Part shown: piece after piece, positions 39,260 through 47,969 of the stretch
Position numbering within the stretch: position 1 is the stretch's first letter
Layout: each line of letters starts with the position of its first letter
Source: Micromonospora antibiotica
Lineage (GTDB): Bacteria; Actinomycetota; Actinomycetes; Mycobacteriales; Micromonosporaceae
Direction of reading: 5' to 3'
Length of the DNA: 64,000 nt
NCBI RefSeq assembly: GCF_017599305.1
Contig: NZ_JAGFWR010000019.1
Location: 49,505 to 113,504, forward strand
The notes under the pieces: model-generated
Told to the model about the DNA's origin: nothing
What the model saw: the letters and a program-made list of their open reading frames with translations, nothing else
Databases searched by the model: none
Translations under genes and position numbers: made by a program

Positions 39260-39382
39260 CCTCGTCCCGCCCGGCAGCCTCCGGCGGAGGCTGCCGGTGC
39301 CGCCCCCGGTGACCGTGCCCCGCCCCGCAACGGCCGTGGCAGGTGCCTGGTCGACTGCGCACGCCCGCGATCTGGGGAGAAG

Positions 39383-41599
39383 TCAGTAACGCTCGCCGCT
39401 GCGGCCGGGCGGTGGGCCGTACTGGCCGCCCCGCCGGTCGTCGTGGTCGTCGTCCCGGCGTGGACCGGAACGCGGCTCCCGGGGCCCACCCTCACGCCGT
39501 GGCGGTTCGGCCCGCCCGGCACCGTAGACACCGTCCCCACCACCCGCAGCGCCACCCCGCCCGCCCGCCGGGCCGGCACCACGACCACCGGCGGGAGCAC
39601 CGCCACGCCCACCGGCGGGAGGAGCACCGGGACCACCCACCGGAGCACCGCCACGCCCACCGGCCGCCGGCGCAGCACGCCCACCCGGCGGAGGGCCGCC
39701 CCGCCCACCCGGCGGAGGGCCGCCACGGGCACCGACCGGCGCACCACCGCGCCCCTCCGGTGGCGGGCCGCCACGGCCACCCGGCGGGGTACCGCCACGG
39801 CCACCCGGCGGGGTGCCACGCCCGGCCACCGGGGCACCACCACGGGCCCCGGGCGGCGCACCACGCCCATCGGCCGGCACACCACCGCGTCCACCGGCCG
39901 GCGCACCACCGCGCGGGTCGGCGGCGGCCGGCGCACCACCCCGGGCACCACCGCCCGAAGCACCACCACGCGGGCCGACACCCGGGGCGCCACCGCGCGG
40001 ACCGGCACCGCCGGCCGGGGTGGCACCGTAGACACCACCGCCGGAAGGGCGACCGCCGCCGTAGACACCACCACCCGCCGGACGTCCGCCGCCCGCAGGG
40101 CTGCCACCTCCCGGACCGCCGGAGGGGACCGCTGCGGCTGCCGCTGGGGGCCGACCTCCGCCGTAGACCGCGCCGCCGGCCGGCCGGGCGGGGCCACCAC
40201 CCGCCGCAGCACCGTAGACACCGCCGGTACGCGGCCGGTCCGGGGCCGGTTCGGCGGCAGGGGGAGACTCACCGGCCGGGAAGCCCTCGACCCGGGACAC
40301 CGCGCCGGAGGTGAAGACCTCGTCGTCGGGATCGTCAGGCATCTCGCCGGCCGCCGCGGCCCGCCTGCGCGACCGCACGATCCCGACGATGCCGGCCCCG
40401 ACCAGCACTGCGCCGACCACCCCGACCGCACCGATCAGGTAGGTGATCTGGTCCAGGCTCAGGTTGTCGTACCAGGACTTGTCCGCCGCCGGCTTGGCCC
40501 CCGCCGCGCCCTCGACCGCCTCCGCGCCCTTGGTGGACGGGGTGTAGCCGAGGATGTCGATCGGGTCCTCCGGGGAGAGTTCCCCGCCGTCGGAGACGGT
40601 GACGAACCCGGTGCCGTCCGGGGTGTACGAGATGGCCTCGCCGAAAGGGTCCGCCAACGGGGTGACCCGGGGGGTGCCGATGGTCAACGCGGCCACGATG
40701 TCGTCGCCCTTGACGTCGTACTCGAAGGCGTCGGCGTAGGTGCGCAGCACCACCCGGCTGCCGTCGGGCGAGCGGGCCGCCCCGGTGATGGCCACCCGAC
40801 CGATGATGTTGAGCGGGTTGTCGGTGGTGGTCTTGGGCAGGGTGATCTCGCCGACCTTCTTCATCGGCACCGGATCGGCGTTGCCGCCGCTGTCGAGCTT
40901 CGTCTCCGGGGTGAAGATCTCCGCCTTGCCACTGGGCACCTTGGTGATCACCAGGGGCGACCCGTCCGCGCCGATCAGCAGCGCCTCGGCGTCGTGCGGC
41001 TTGCGCTCCGGGTACGACAGCCGGTGCAGCACCGGCTGCTTCGACCCGGTCACCGGCATCGTCCAGACCGCGACCCGGGTACGCCGTTCCCTGCTGGTCA
41101 CGTTGTCACCGGTGTCGGCGATCCAGAGCGTCTTGCCGTCCGGGGAGAGGGCCAGGTCCTCCGTGTCGAACGGGCCGTCACCGGAGAACTTGACCGGCTC
41201 CCTGGCGATCTTGCACTTGGTGTCGAGGAAGAAGACCCGCTTGCGGCTCTCCTGGAGGGTGCCGTCGTTGATCACGACATAGCCGGTCTTCGTGGCGACC
41301 AGGCCGGACAGCTCCCGCAGCCGCTCGTCCGTGACGGTGCACTTCTTCTTGCCGGCGACGGCCAACGGCGCCACCCCGACCAACGGCACCGCACCGGTCA
41401 ACGGCACTGCACCGGTCAACGGCACCGCACCGGTCAACGGCACCGCACCGGCCAGCGGCACCGTCCCGACGGGGGTGGCCAGGACCGACGCCGCCCCGGA
41501 GGTGGCAGCGGAGACCGGTGCCGCTGCGGCAGCAGCGGGTGCCACGGCCACGCCGAACAGGGCGAGGGCAACCGTGACCGAGGAGACAGCGCGGCGCAT
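39383..41599 (-). CDS. Exported membrane protein with beta-propeller-like domain and RGG-repeat tail
   Basis: 738 residues. A signal peptide (about 1-30) precedes a repeat of the hexapeptide GAVPLT (five times). The extracellular domain (about 80-360; SGLVATKTGYVVINDGTLQE, LALSPDGKTLWIADTGDNVT) resembles a beta-propeller. A transmembrane helix (about 388-412, YLIGAVGVVGAVLVGAGIVG) is followed by RSRRR. The last 320 residues are a low-complexity cytoplasmic tail of Gly, Pro, Ala and Arg with RGGAP, GGRGG and GGVYG repeats. The position after lexA matches an Ala/Gly-rich membrane protein in mycobacteria. Function unknown. Confidence 0.85.
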   Translation of the reverse strand: MRRAVSSVTVALALFGVAVAPAAAAAAPVSAATSGAASVLATPVGTVPLAGAVPLTGAVPLTGAVPLTGAVPLVGVAPLAVAGKKKCTVTDERLRELSGLVATKTGYVVINDGTLQESRKRVFFLDTKCKIAREPVKFSGDGPFDTEDLALSPDGKTLWIADTGDNVTSRERRTRVAVWTMPVTGSKQPVLHRLSYPERKPHDAEALLIGADGSPLVITKVPSGKAEIFTPETKLDSGGNADPVPMKKVGEITLPKTTTDNPLNIIGRVAITGAARSPDGSRVVLRTYADAFEYDVKGDDIVAALTIGTPRVTPLADPFGEAISYTPDGTGFVTVSDGGELSPEDPIDILGYTPSTKGAEAVEGAAGAKPAADKSWYDNLSLDQITYLIGAVGVVGAVLVGAGIVGIVRSRRRAAAAGEMPDDPDDEVFTSGAVSRVEGFPAGESPPAAEPAPDRPRTGGVYGAAAGGGPARPAGGAVYGGGRPPAAAAAVPSGGPGGGSPAGGGRPAGGGVYGGGRPSGGGVYGATPAGGAGPRGGAPGVGPRGGASGGGARGGAPAAADPRGGAPAGGRGGVPADGRGAPPGARGGAPVAGRGTPPGGRGGTPPGGRGGPPPEGRGGAPVGARGGPPPGGRGGPPPGGRAAPAAGGRGGAPVGGPGAPPAGGRGGAPAGGRGAGPAGGRGGAAGGGDGVYGAGRAEPPRREGGPREPRSGPRRDDDHDDRRGGQYGPPPGRSGERY
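41375..41462. repeat. 18-bp in-gene tandem repeat
   Basis: GCACCGGTCAACGGCACC occurs in four nearly perfect copies (41391, 41409, 41427, 41445) plus a partial copy before, coding on the minus strand for the hexapeptide repeat of the membrane protein just after its signal peptide. The unit is a multiple of three, so copy changes keep the frame. Confidence 0.9.
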
Positions 41600-41647
41600 G
41601 GCGTCAGTGTCGCATGCCGCCATGAACCTCAGGTCACACCGCAGCGC

Positions 41648-43099
41648 TCACCGACTGCCGGCCACCGCAGGGTCACCCGCCGCCACGAACGGAGTCAACT
41701 CGGCGGCGAGCGCCTCCCCCACCCGCACGTGCAGCAGGGTGCCCTCCGGGAGGTGGGAGGTGCTCAGCACCTCACCCTGCCGGTGCAGCCGGGCAACCAG
41801 GTCACCCCGGTCGTACGGCAGGACCGCGCGGACCTCCACGGCCGGACGCGGCAACCGCTGCTCGATCACCTCGCGCAACCCTTCGAGGCCACGCCCACTG
41901 TGCGCGGAGACGAAGACCGCGTCCGGCCAGAGCCGCTTGAGCCGCAGCAGGGTCTCCTCGTCGGCGGCGTCGGTCTTGTTGACCACCAGCAGCTCGGGCA
42001 GCCGGTCGGCGCCGACCTCGGAGAGCACCTCCCGCACCGCGCGGACCTGCTCCTCGGGGTCGGGGTGGGTGCCGTCGACCACGTGCACCACCAGGTCGGC
42101 CTCGGCGACCTCCTCCAGCGTCGAACGGAACGCCTCGACGATCTGGTGGGGCAGGTGCCGGACGAAACCCACCGTGTCGGACAGCGTGTAGAGCCGCCCG
42201 TCCGAGGTGGTGGCCCGGCGGGTGGTCGGGTCCAGGGTGGCGAAGAGCGCGTTCTCCACCAGCACGCCCGCGCCGGTGAGCCGGTTGAGCAGGCTCGACT
42301 TGCCGGCGTTGGTGTAACCGGCGATGGCGACCGCGGGAACGGCGTTACGGGACCGACGGGCGCGCTTGGTCTGGCGTACCGTCTTCATCGCCTTGATCTC
42401 CCGGCGCAACCGGGCGATGCGGTGGCGGATGCGCCGCCGGTCGGTCTCCAGCTTGGTCTCACCGGGGCCACGCAGACCCACGCCGCCACCGGCGCCGCCG
42501 CCGCGCCCGGAGCCACCGCTCTGCCGGGACAGCGACTCACCCCAGCCACGCAACCGGGGCAGCAGGTATTCGAGCTGGGCCAGCTCGACCTGCGCCTTGC
42601 CCTCCTTGCTCTTGGCGTGCTGGGCGAAGATGTCGAGGATCAGCGCGGTGCGGTCGACCACCTTGACCTTGGTGCGCTGTTCCAGGTTGCGCAGCTGGGA
42701 CGGGGAGAGCTCACCGTCGCAGATCACCGTGTCGGCCCCGGTGGAGAGCACCGCCGCGCTGAGGTCGTCGACCTTGCCCCGGCCGACGTAGGTGGCCGGG
42801 TCGGGGCGGCTGCGGCGCTGGATCAGCCCTTCGAGCACCTGCGAACCGGCGGTCTCGGCCAGGGCGGCCAGCTCGGTCAGCGAATTGTCGGCGTCGCGCT
42901 GGGTGCCCTCGGTCCAGACGCCGACGAGGACGACCCGCTCCAGCCGGAGCTGGCGGTATTCGACCTCGGTGACATCGGTCAGCTCGGTGGAGAGGCCGGG
43001 GACCCGCCGCAACGCCTGCCGCTCCGACAGCTCGTACTCACCGGTCGTGGCGTCGAGGTCGTCGTCCGAGAAGGGGGTGTGGGTCTCCTGGTCGCGCAA
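41648..43099 (-). CDS. hflX: Ribosome-associated GTPase HflX
   Basis: A 483-residue GTPase that splits or rescues stalled ribosomes. The N-terminal HflX domain includes VLEGLIQRRSRPDPATYVGR. A Gly-rich loop (RQSGGSGRGGGAGGGVGLRG) precedes PGETKLETDRR. The G domain has G1 GYTNAGKSSLLN, G2/G3 TLDPTTRRATT and DTVGFVRHLPH, and G4 VVNKTDA. The TTG start at 43099 (LRDQETHTPFSDDD) was chosen because GGAG lies 7 nt upstream, and a possible promoter overlaps the ATG at 43126. Confidence 0.93.
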   Translation of the reverse strand: MRDQETHTPFSDDDLDATTGEYELSERQALRRVPGLSTELTDVTEVEYRQLRLERVVLVGVWTEGTQRDADNSLTELAALAETAGSQVLEGLIQRRSRPDPATYVGRGKVDDLSAAVLSTGADTVICDGELSPSQLRNLEQRTKVKVVDRTALILDIFAQHAKSKEGKAQVELAQLEYLLPRLRGWGESLSRQSGGSGRGGGAGGGVGLRGPGETKLETDRRRIRHRIARLRREIKAMKTVRQTKRARRSRNAVPAVAIAGYTNAGKSSLLNRLTGAGVLVENALFATLDPTTRRATTSDGRLYTLSDTVGFVRHLPHQIVEAFRSTLEEVAEADLVVHVVDGTHPDPEEQVRAVREVLSEVGADRLPELLVVNKTDAADEETLLRLKRLWPDAVFVSAHSGRGLEGLREVIEQRLPRPAVEVRAVLPYDRGDLVARLHRQGEVLSTSHLPEGTLLHVRVGEALAAELTPFVAAGDPAVAGSR

Positions 43100-43123
43100 G
43101 CTGCGTCTCCTGTCCGTTCTGTG

Positions 43124-43153
43124 CATGTACCGAGTAATCCTGACACGGGTCAA
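43124..43153 (-). promoter_or_regulatory. Possible hflX promoter
   Basis: TTGACC (43148-43153) and TACATG (43124-43129) on the minus strand, 18 bp apart, predict a transcript start near 43117. That is downstream of the ATG at 43126 but upstream of the TTG at 43099, supporting the shorter HflX. Confidence 0.35.
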
Positions 43154-43274
43154 CGCGGAACGCGACTGCTATATGCCCGTGGTGGAGGTCGCCGAACGCG
43201 GGGGCGGCTGCCGCCGTGGCCCGGTGGGCGAGTAGAAATGGCGACGAGCCGCCAGCGACGACGGAGGTATTTCC

Positions 43275-44747
43275 GTGGCCATCACCAGACTGCCGAGTGC
43301 CGGATTCTCGATCACGATCCGGATCGCGGTCCCCGCGGACGCCTCCTCGATCGGCCGGCTGACCACGTCGGTCGGCGAGGCCGGGGCGATCGTCACCGCG
43401 CTCGACGTGGTCGACTCCGACCCGACCCACGTGATCGTCGACCTCACCTGCGACACCGCCGACGCCGGCCACGCCGACCAGGTCGTCGAGGCGCTCACCG
43501 CGCTCGACGGGGTGGACGTGCGCAAGGTGTCCGACCGGACGTTCCTGCTGCACCTCGGCGGCAAGATCGAGGTGCACTCGAAGGTCGGGCTGCGGACCCG
43601 CGACGAGCTGTCCCGGGCGTACACCCCGGGGGTGGCCCGGGTCTGCATGGCGATCGCGGAGAACCCGGCGGACGCCCGGCGGTTGACCATCAAGCGCAAC
43701 ACGGTCGCCGTGGTCAGCGACGGCTCGGCCGTGCTCGGCCTGGGCAACCTCGGCCCGGCGGCGTCGCTGCCGGTGATGGAGGGCAAGGCGGCGCTGTTCA
43801 AGCGCTTCGGCGGGGTGGACGCCTGGCCGGTGGTGCTGGACACCCAGGACACCGACGAGATCGTGGCGATCGTCAAGGCCATCGCCCCCGCGTACGGCGG
43901 GATCAACCTGGAGGACATCGCCGCGCCGCGCTGCTTCGAGATCGAGGCCCGGCTGCGGGAGCTGCTGGACATCCCGGTCTTCCACGACGACCAGCACGGC
44001 ACCGCGATCTGCGTGCTGGCCGCGCTGACCAACGCACTGCGCGTCGTGGGCAAGCAGCTCGCGGACGTCCGGGTGGTCGTCTCCGGGGCCGGCGCGGCCG
44101 GCACCGCGATCATGAAACTGCTGCTGCGCCAGGGCGTCGGCGACATCATCGCGTACGACCGGCAGGGCGCCCTGCACCGTGGGCTGACCGGCCTCAACCC
44201 GGCCTGGCAGTGGCTGGCCGAGAACACCAACCGGGACAACTACGCCGGCGACCTGGCCGGTGCGGTCCGGGGCGCGGACGTCTTCATCGGGGTCAGCGCC
44301 CCCAACCTGCTCACCGGCGACGACGTCGCCACCATGGCCAAGGACGCGATCGTCTTCGCGCTGGCCAACCCCGACCCGGAGGTCGACCCCCGGGAGGCCC
44401 GCAAGCACGCCGCGATCGTCGCCACCGGCCGCTCCGACCAGCCGAACCAGATCAACAACGTGCTCGCCTTCCCGGGCGTGTTCCGGGGCATGCTCGACGC
44501 GCACGCCGAGGAGTTCACCGAGGAGATGGCGATCGCGGCGGCCCGGGCCATCGCCGACGTGGTCGGCGAAGACAAGATCAACCCGACGGTGATCGTGCCG
44601 AGCGTCTTCGACTCCCGGGTCGCCCCGGCGGTCGCCGCCGCAGTCCGCGCCGCCGCCCAGAACCCGGCTGCGACGCCACCCCCGGCCGCCGACCCCGGCC
44701 CCGCCGACCTCCCCGAGGTAGCCGCCACCGCCAGCGCCACCCCCTGA
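43275..44747 (+). CDS. NAD(P)-dependent malic enzyme with ACT domain
   Basis: 490 residues. An N-terminal ACT-like regulatory domain (about 10-95, FSITIRIAVPADASSIGRLT) precedes the malic enzyme: SRAYTPGVARVCMAI with the catalytic Tyr, GLGNLGPAASLPVMEGKA with the Lys, FHDDQHGTAICVLA with the metal-binding Asp, and VVVSGAGAAGTAIMKLL for NAD(P). It converts malate to pyruvate and CO2. The ACT domain suggests regulation by a small ligand. Convergent with dapF. Confidence 0.95.
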   Translation: MAITRLPSAGFSITIRIAVPADASSIGRLTTSVGEAGAIVTALDVVDSDPTHVIVDLTCDTADAGHADQVVEALTALDGVDVRKVSDRTFLLHLGGKIEVHSKVGLRTRDELSRAYTPGVARVCMAIAENPADARRLTIKRNTVAVVSDGSAVLGLGNLGPAASLPVMEGKAALFKRFGGVDAWPVVLDTQDTDEIVAIVKAIAPAYGGINLEDIAAPRCFEIEARLRELLDIPVFHDDQHGTAICVLAALTNALRVVGKQLADVRVVVSGAGAAGTAIMKLLLRQGVGDIIAYDRQGALHRGLTGLNPAWQWLAENTNRDNYAGDLAGAVRGADVFIGVSAPNLLTGDDVATMAKDAIVFALANPDPEVDPREARKHAAIVATGRSDQPNQINNVLAFPGVFRGMLDAHAEEFTEEMAIAAARAIADVVGEDKINPTVIVPSVFDSRVAPAVAAAVRAAAQNPAATPPPAADPGPADLPEVAATASATP

Positions 44748-44823
44748 CCCCCTCCCCTCCCCCGCGAGCCCCACTCCCCGGCCGGCCGGCCGGCCCGACT
44801 CGGCTCGCCCCAGGCTCGGCTCG

Positions 44824-45050
44824 CCCCGGTGATCAAGAGGTTTACGTCAATCCGCCCGCCACCCATGACGCAAACCTCTTGATCACCACGCACCCTCCCC
44901 GCCCGGCCCCGGTGATCAAGAGGTTTACGTCACTCCGCCCGCCATCTTTGACCCGAACCTCTTGATCACCGCACGTCACCTCGTCAGGACCGGGTGATCA
45001 AGAGGTTTACGTCATCTGCCACGCCGGTTCTGACGCAAACCTCTTGATCA
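44824..45050. repeat. Three tandem copies of the family 1 palindrome
   Basis: Copies at 44824-44887, 44907-44971 and 44992-45050, each with GGTGATCAAGAGGTTTACGT on the left and its inverse AAACCTCTTGATCA on the right around a 12-20 nt variable centre. They lie between the convergent malic enzyme and dapF genes. A C-rich flank precedes them and a G-rich flank (45060-45109) follows. No gene is present in this 362-bp gap. Confidence 0.92.
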
Positions 45051-45109
45051 ACGAGACGAGACGGGGTGAGGCGAGGCAGAGCGGGGTGGGGTGGGCGGTG
45101 GGGGTGGGG

Positions 45110-45943
45110 TCAGGGGAGGGTGAGGGTGCCGGTGGCCACGAGGATGGCGGGGCCGGCGAGCCAGCACGAGTCGGTGGTCACCGTGACCGTGAGGCGGCCA
45201 CCGGGGACGTCGACCGCCACGACGCCGGTGTCCCGGGCGGCGTCGCGTAGCGCCACGGCGGCGACCGCGCAGGCGCCGGTGCCGCAGGAGAGGGTTTCCG
45301 CCGAGCCACGTTCGTAGACCCGCATCAGCACGTGGCCGTCGGTGCCGTCCAGCGGGGCACCGGGGGTGGTGAACTCGACGTTCACCCCGTGCGGGAAGAC
45401 CCGGGGGTCGAATTCGGGCGCGCGGGTCAGGTCCAGGTCGGTCAGGTCGATGCCGGCCGGCAGGGCACAGACCAGGTGCGGGTTGCCGACGTCCACCGCC
45501 GTGCCGGGCAGGGTGAGCCCGCTCAGGGCGGCATGCGACGCGTCGTACAACCGGGGGCGGCGCATCTCGACGGCGATGGTGTCGCCGTCGACCCGGGCCC
45601 GCACCAGGCCGGCGCGGGTGGCCACCGGCAGGGTTCCGCCGGTGGGGGCGGCAAGGCCGGTCGCGAGCAGGTAGCGGACGAAGACCCGGGCCCCGTTGCC
45701 GCACATTTCGGCGAACGAGCCGTCGGCGTTCCAGTAGTCCATGAACCACTCGGCCTCATCGGCGAGGGCCACCCCGTCGGGGTGTTTCGCGGCGCGTACC
45801 ACCCGTAACACGCCGTCGCCGCCGAGGCCGCGCCGTCGGTCGCAGAGCCCGGCGACCAGGTCGGGGGTCAGGTCGAGGGCGCCGTCCGGGTCGGGCAGGA
45901 TGACGAAGTCGTTGCCGGTGCCGTGCCCCTTGGTGAACTCCAC
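45110..45943 (-). CDS. dapF: Diaminopimelate epimerase
   Basis: 277 residues; interconverts LL- and meso-diaminopimelate for lysine and peptidoglycan. The two catalytic cysteines lie in MCGNGARVFVRY (Cys81) and SCGTGACAVAAV (Cys220). It starts VEFTKGHGTGNDFVIL. The GTG follows GGGGGC. The miaA gene ends 7 bp upstream, so miaA-dapF are probably co-transcribed. Length and motifs are normal. Confidence 0.96.
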   Translation of the reverse strand: MEFTKGHGTGNDFVILPDPDGALDLTPDLVAGLCDRRRGLGGDGVLRVVRAAKHPDGVALADEAEWFMDYWNADGSFAEMCGNGARVFVRYLLATGLAAPTGGTLPVATRAGLVRARVDGDTIAVEMRRPRLYDASHAALSGLTLPGTAVDVGNPHLVCALPAGIDLTDLDLTRAPEFDPRVFPHGVNVEFTTPGAPLDGTDGHVLMRVYERGSAETLSCGTGACAVAAVALRDAARDTGVVAVDVPGGRLTVTVTTDSCWLAGPAILVATGTLTLP

Positions 45944-45950
45944 GCCCCCA

Positions 45951-46862
45951 TCATGGCCGATGCCCGGCGACGACCTGCAGCGCAGTGTCGACAAACGTCG
46001 GCGCGGTCGGGTCCAGCCACTGGATGCGCTGGTCACGGCGGAACCAGGAGCGTTGCCGTCGGACGAACCGCCGGGTGGCCCGGACCGTCTCGTCGCGGGC
46101 CTGCGCCTCGTCGGTCTCCCCGGCCAGGAACCGCAGCACCTGCTGGTAGCCGAGGGCCCGGCTGGCCGTCCGGCCGTCGGCCAGGCCGTGCCCGCACAGC
46201 GTACGGACCTCGGCGACCAGCCCGTCGGCCCACATCCGGTCGACCCGCGCCGCGATCCGCTCGTCGAGCAGCGCGGTGTCGAGGTCGACGCCCAGCTGCA
46301 CCGCCGGGTAGTACGGGGTCGGGTCGGGCAGCGAGGCGGTGAACGGCGCCCCGGTCAGCTCGATCACCTCCAGGGCCCGGACGATGCGTCGGCCGTTGCC
46401 GGGCAGGATGCCGGCCGCCGCGACCGGGTCCGCCCCGGCCAGTCGGGCGTGCAGCGGGGCCGGGCCGAGCTGCGCCAGTTCCGCCTCCAGCCGTCCGCGT
46501 ACCGCCGGGTCGGTGCCGGGGAACTCGAACTGTTCGAGCACCGCCCGCACGTACAGGCCGGAGCCGCCGACGAGCAGCGGCACCCGCCCCCGGGCCAGGA
46601 TGTCGTCGACCGCCGCGCGGGCCAGCCGCTGGTACTCGGCGACGCTGGCCGGCTCGGTGACCGGCCAGATGTCCAGCAGGTGGTGCGGCACCCCGTCCCG
46701 CTCCGCCGGGGTGAGCTTGGCGGTGCCGATGTCCATCCCCCGGTAGAGCTGCATCGAGTCGGCGTTGACCACCTCCCCGCCGAGGGCGTGCGCGAGGGCG
46801 ATGCTCAGCGCCGACTTGCCCGCCGCGGTCGGCCCGACCACGGCGACGACCGTGCCGCTCAC
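45951..46862 (-). CDS. miaA: tRNA dimethylallyltransferase
   Basis: 303 residues; transfers the dimethylallyl group to A37 of tRNAs reading UNN codons, the substrate for MiaB encoded 7 kb away. P-loop GPTAAGKSAL (residues 10-19), NADSMQLYRGMDIGTAK, and the recognition segment RALEVIELTGAPF. ALGYQQVLRFLAGE and QRSWFRRDQRIQWLD close the protein. The GTG overlaps the stop of the dioxygenase-like gene (GTGA), so the pair is coupled. Confidence 0.95.
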   Translation of the reverse strand: MSGTVVAVVGPTAAGKSALSIALAHALGGEVVNADSMQLYRGMDIGTAKLTPAERDGVPHHLLDIWPVTEPASVAEYQRLARAAVDDILARGRVPLLVGGSGLYVRAVLEQFEFPGTDPAVRGRLEAELAQLGPAPLHARLAGADPVAAAGILPGNGRRIVRALEVIELTGAPFTASLPDPTPYYPAVQLGVDLDTALLDERIAARVDRMWADGLVAEVRTLCGHGLADGRTASRALGYQQVLRFLAGETDEAQARDETVRATRRFVRRQRSWFRRDQRIQWLDPTAPTFVDTALQVVAGHRP

Positions 46863-47632
46863 CGCGCCGCCCCGCCCGTGCCCACCCCGCCCGTCCCGGC
46901 CGGCCGGGACCAGGAGGCCACCAGGTAGCCCACCCCGTAGGGATGCGAGTGGTGGCGCAGTTCGCCGCGCCAGTCGCCGCCGGCCTCCCTCACCGCGCCG
47001 GCCAGCACCTGCCAGGCGGGCCGGCCGGCGGCCCCCAGCTGCGCCGAGACCACCGGGTCCAGGCCGAGCAGCGCGTCGGTGTCCGCGTCGGCCAGGGCCC
47101 GGGCAACCCCTTCGTCGTACGCCCCGGCGCGCGGGTCGTCGTAGCCGGGTGCCTTCGGCCCGTGGCAGGACGAGCCGTCGCCCAGCACCAGCAGGGCCCA
47201 CGGCCCGTCCACCCGTAGGCCGGCCCCGAGGGCGGCACACCGGTCGACCGGTTCGTCGGACCCGATGCTCACCATCCGCCAGGCCACCGATGCCGGGGGG
47301 ACGACCCGGTCGACCAGCCAGGCCCCGACCAGCAGACTCAGCGGCAGCCGATCGTCGCCGCTGCCGGGGTCGGCGGGGGCCGGTCCCCCGCCGAGGCGTA
47401 CCGCCAGGGGCAGGCCCCAGGGGGCGAAGCTGCCTTGGCGGGGCAGGTCCAGTTCGACCGTGAGCTCTCCGGCGCCGACCAGCACGACGGTGCCCGCCCC
47501 GGCGGTGTGGAGGGCGGTGACGGCGGCGGTACAGGCGGCGCGCAGCTCCGCCAGCTCGGGCGCGGCGGCCCCGGCCAGCTCGGGCACGATCAGCGGCGGG
47601 TGCGGGCAGACGGCGGCGGCGACCAGAGGCAC
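46859..47632 (-). CDS. LigB-like class III extradiol dioxygenase family protein
   Basis: 257 residues. CPHPPLIVPELAG near the start provides a His pair typical of the LigB fold, with LVLGDGSSCHGPKAPGY and ELRHHSHPYGVGYLVASW further on. Homologues sit before miaA in actinobacteria. Members next to miaA may not be aromatic ring-cleaving enzymes, as no catabolic genes are near. Overlaps the miaA start by 4 nt. Confidence 0.85.
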   Translation of the reverse strand: MPLVAAAVCPHPPLIVPELAGAAAPELAELRAACTAAVTALHTAGAGTVVLVGAGELTVELDLPRQGSFAPWGLPLAVRLGGGPAPADPGSGDDRLPLSLLVGAWLVDRVVPPASVAWRMVSIGSDEPVDRCAALGAGLRVDGPWALLVLGDGSSCHGPKAPGYDDPRAGAYDEGVARALADADTDALLGLDPVVSAQLGAAGRPAWQVLAGAVREAGGDWRGELRHHSHPYGVGYLVASWSRPAGTGGVGTGGAAR

Positions 47633-47649
47633 CAGGCAACGTTAGCGGC

Positions 47650-47876
47650 CCGGCACCGCCCGCCCCGCCTGCCCCACCACTACGGCAGCCCCACCACCGA
47701 ACCGAGTCGGTCAGCAGCCCGACCTCAGCGCCCCGGCACCGCCCAACCCGCCTGCCCCACCACTGCAGCAGCCCGACGGCCGAACCGAGTCGGTCAGCAG
47801 CCCGACCTCAGCGCCCCGGCACCGCCCAACCCGCCTGCCCCAGCAGGCTGACCGCCGAACCGAGTCGGTCGGCAGC
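47650..47876. repeat. 83-bp tandem repeat, 2.7 copies
   Basis: Units start at 47650, 47733 and 47816 (each CCGGCACCGCCC...), share CCGAACCGAGTCGGTCAGCA and CCCGACCTCAGCGCC, and differ at few positions. They fill the 337-bp gap between the extradiol-like gene and the NTF2-like gene, which holds no gene. The inner CCGAACCGAGTCGG is near-palindromic. Confidence 0.88.
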
Positions 47877-47969
47877 CTGGGGACGACCCGGCCGACGGCC
47901 CGACACCGGGAGCGACCCGCCCGGCGTCCGACGCCGGAACCAGCCGGTTCGGCAGGCCGCGGGGCGGGA

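Noticed and set aside
39443..44965. Very long open frame on the plus strand, over 1800 codons
   Set aside because: It runs antisense to the RGG protein and hflX, is rich in Arg/Thr/His/Gly without domain features, and reflects the high GC content with few stop codons.
44824..45050. CRISPR array in the triple palindrome
   Set aside because: Units are self-complementary, differ in spacing, have no regular spacers of 30-40 bp beyond their own centres, and there are no cas genes.
46859..47632. Aromatic catabolism gene cluster
   Set aside because: The extradiol-like gene is coupled to miaA and lies in housekeeping surroundings; no other ring-degradation genes are present.
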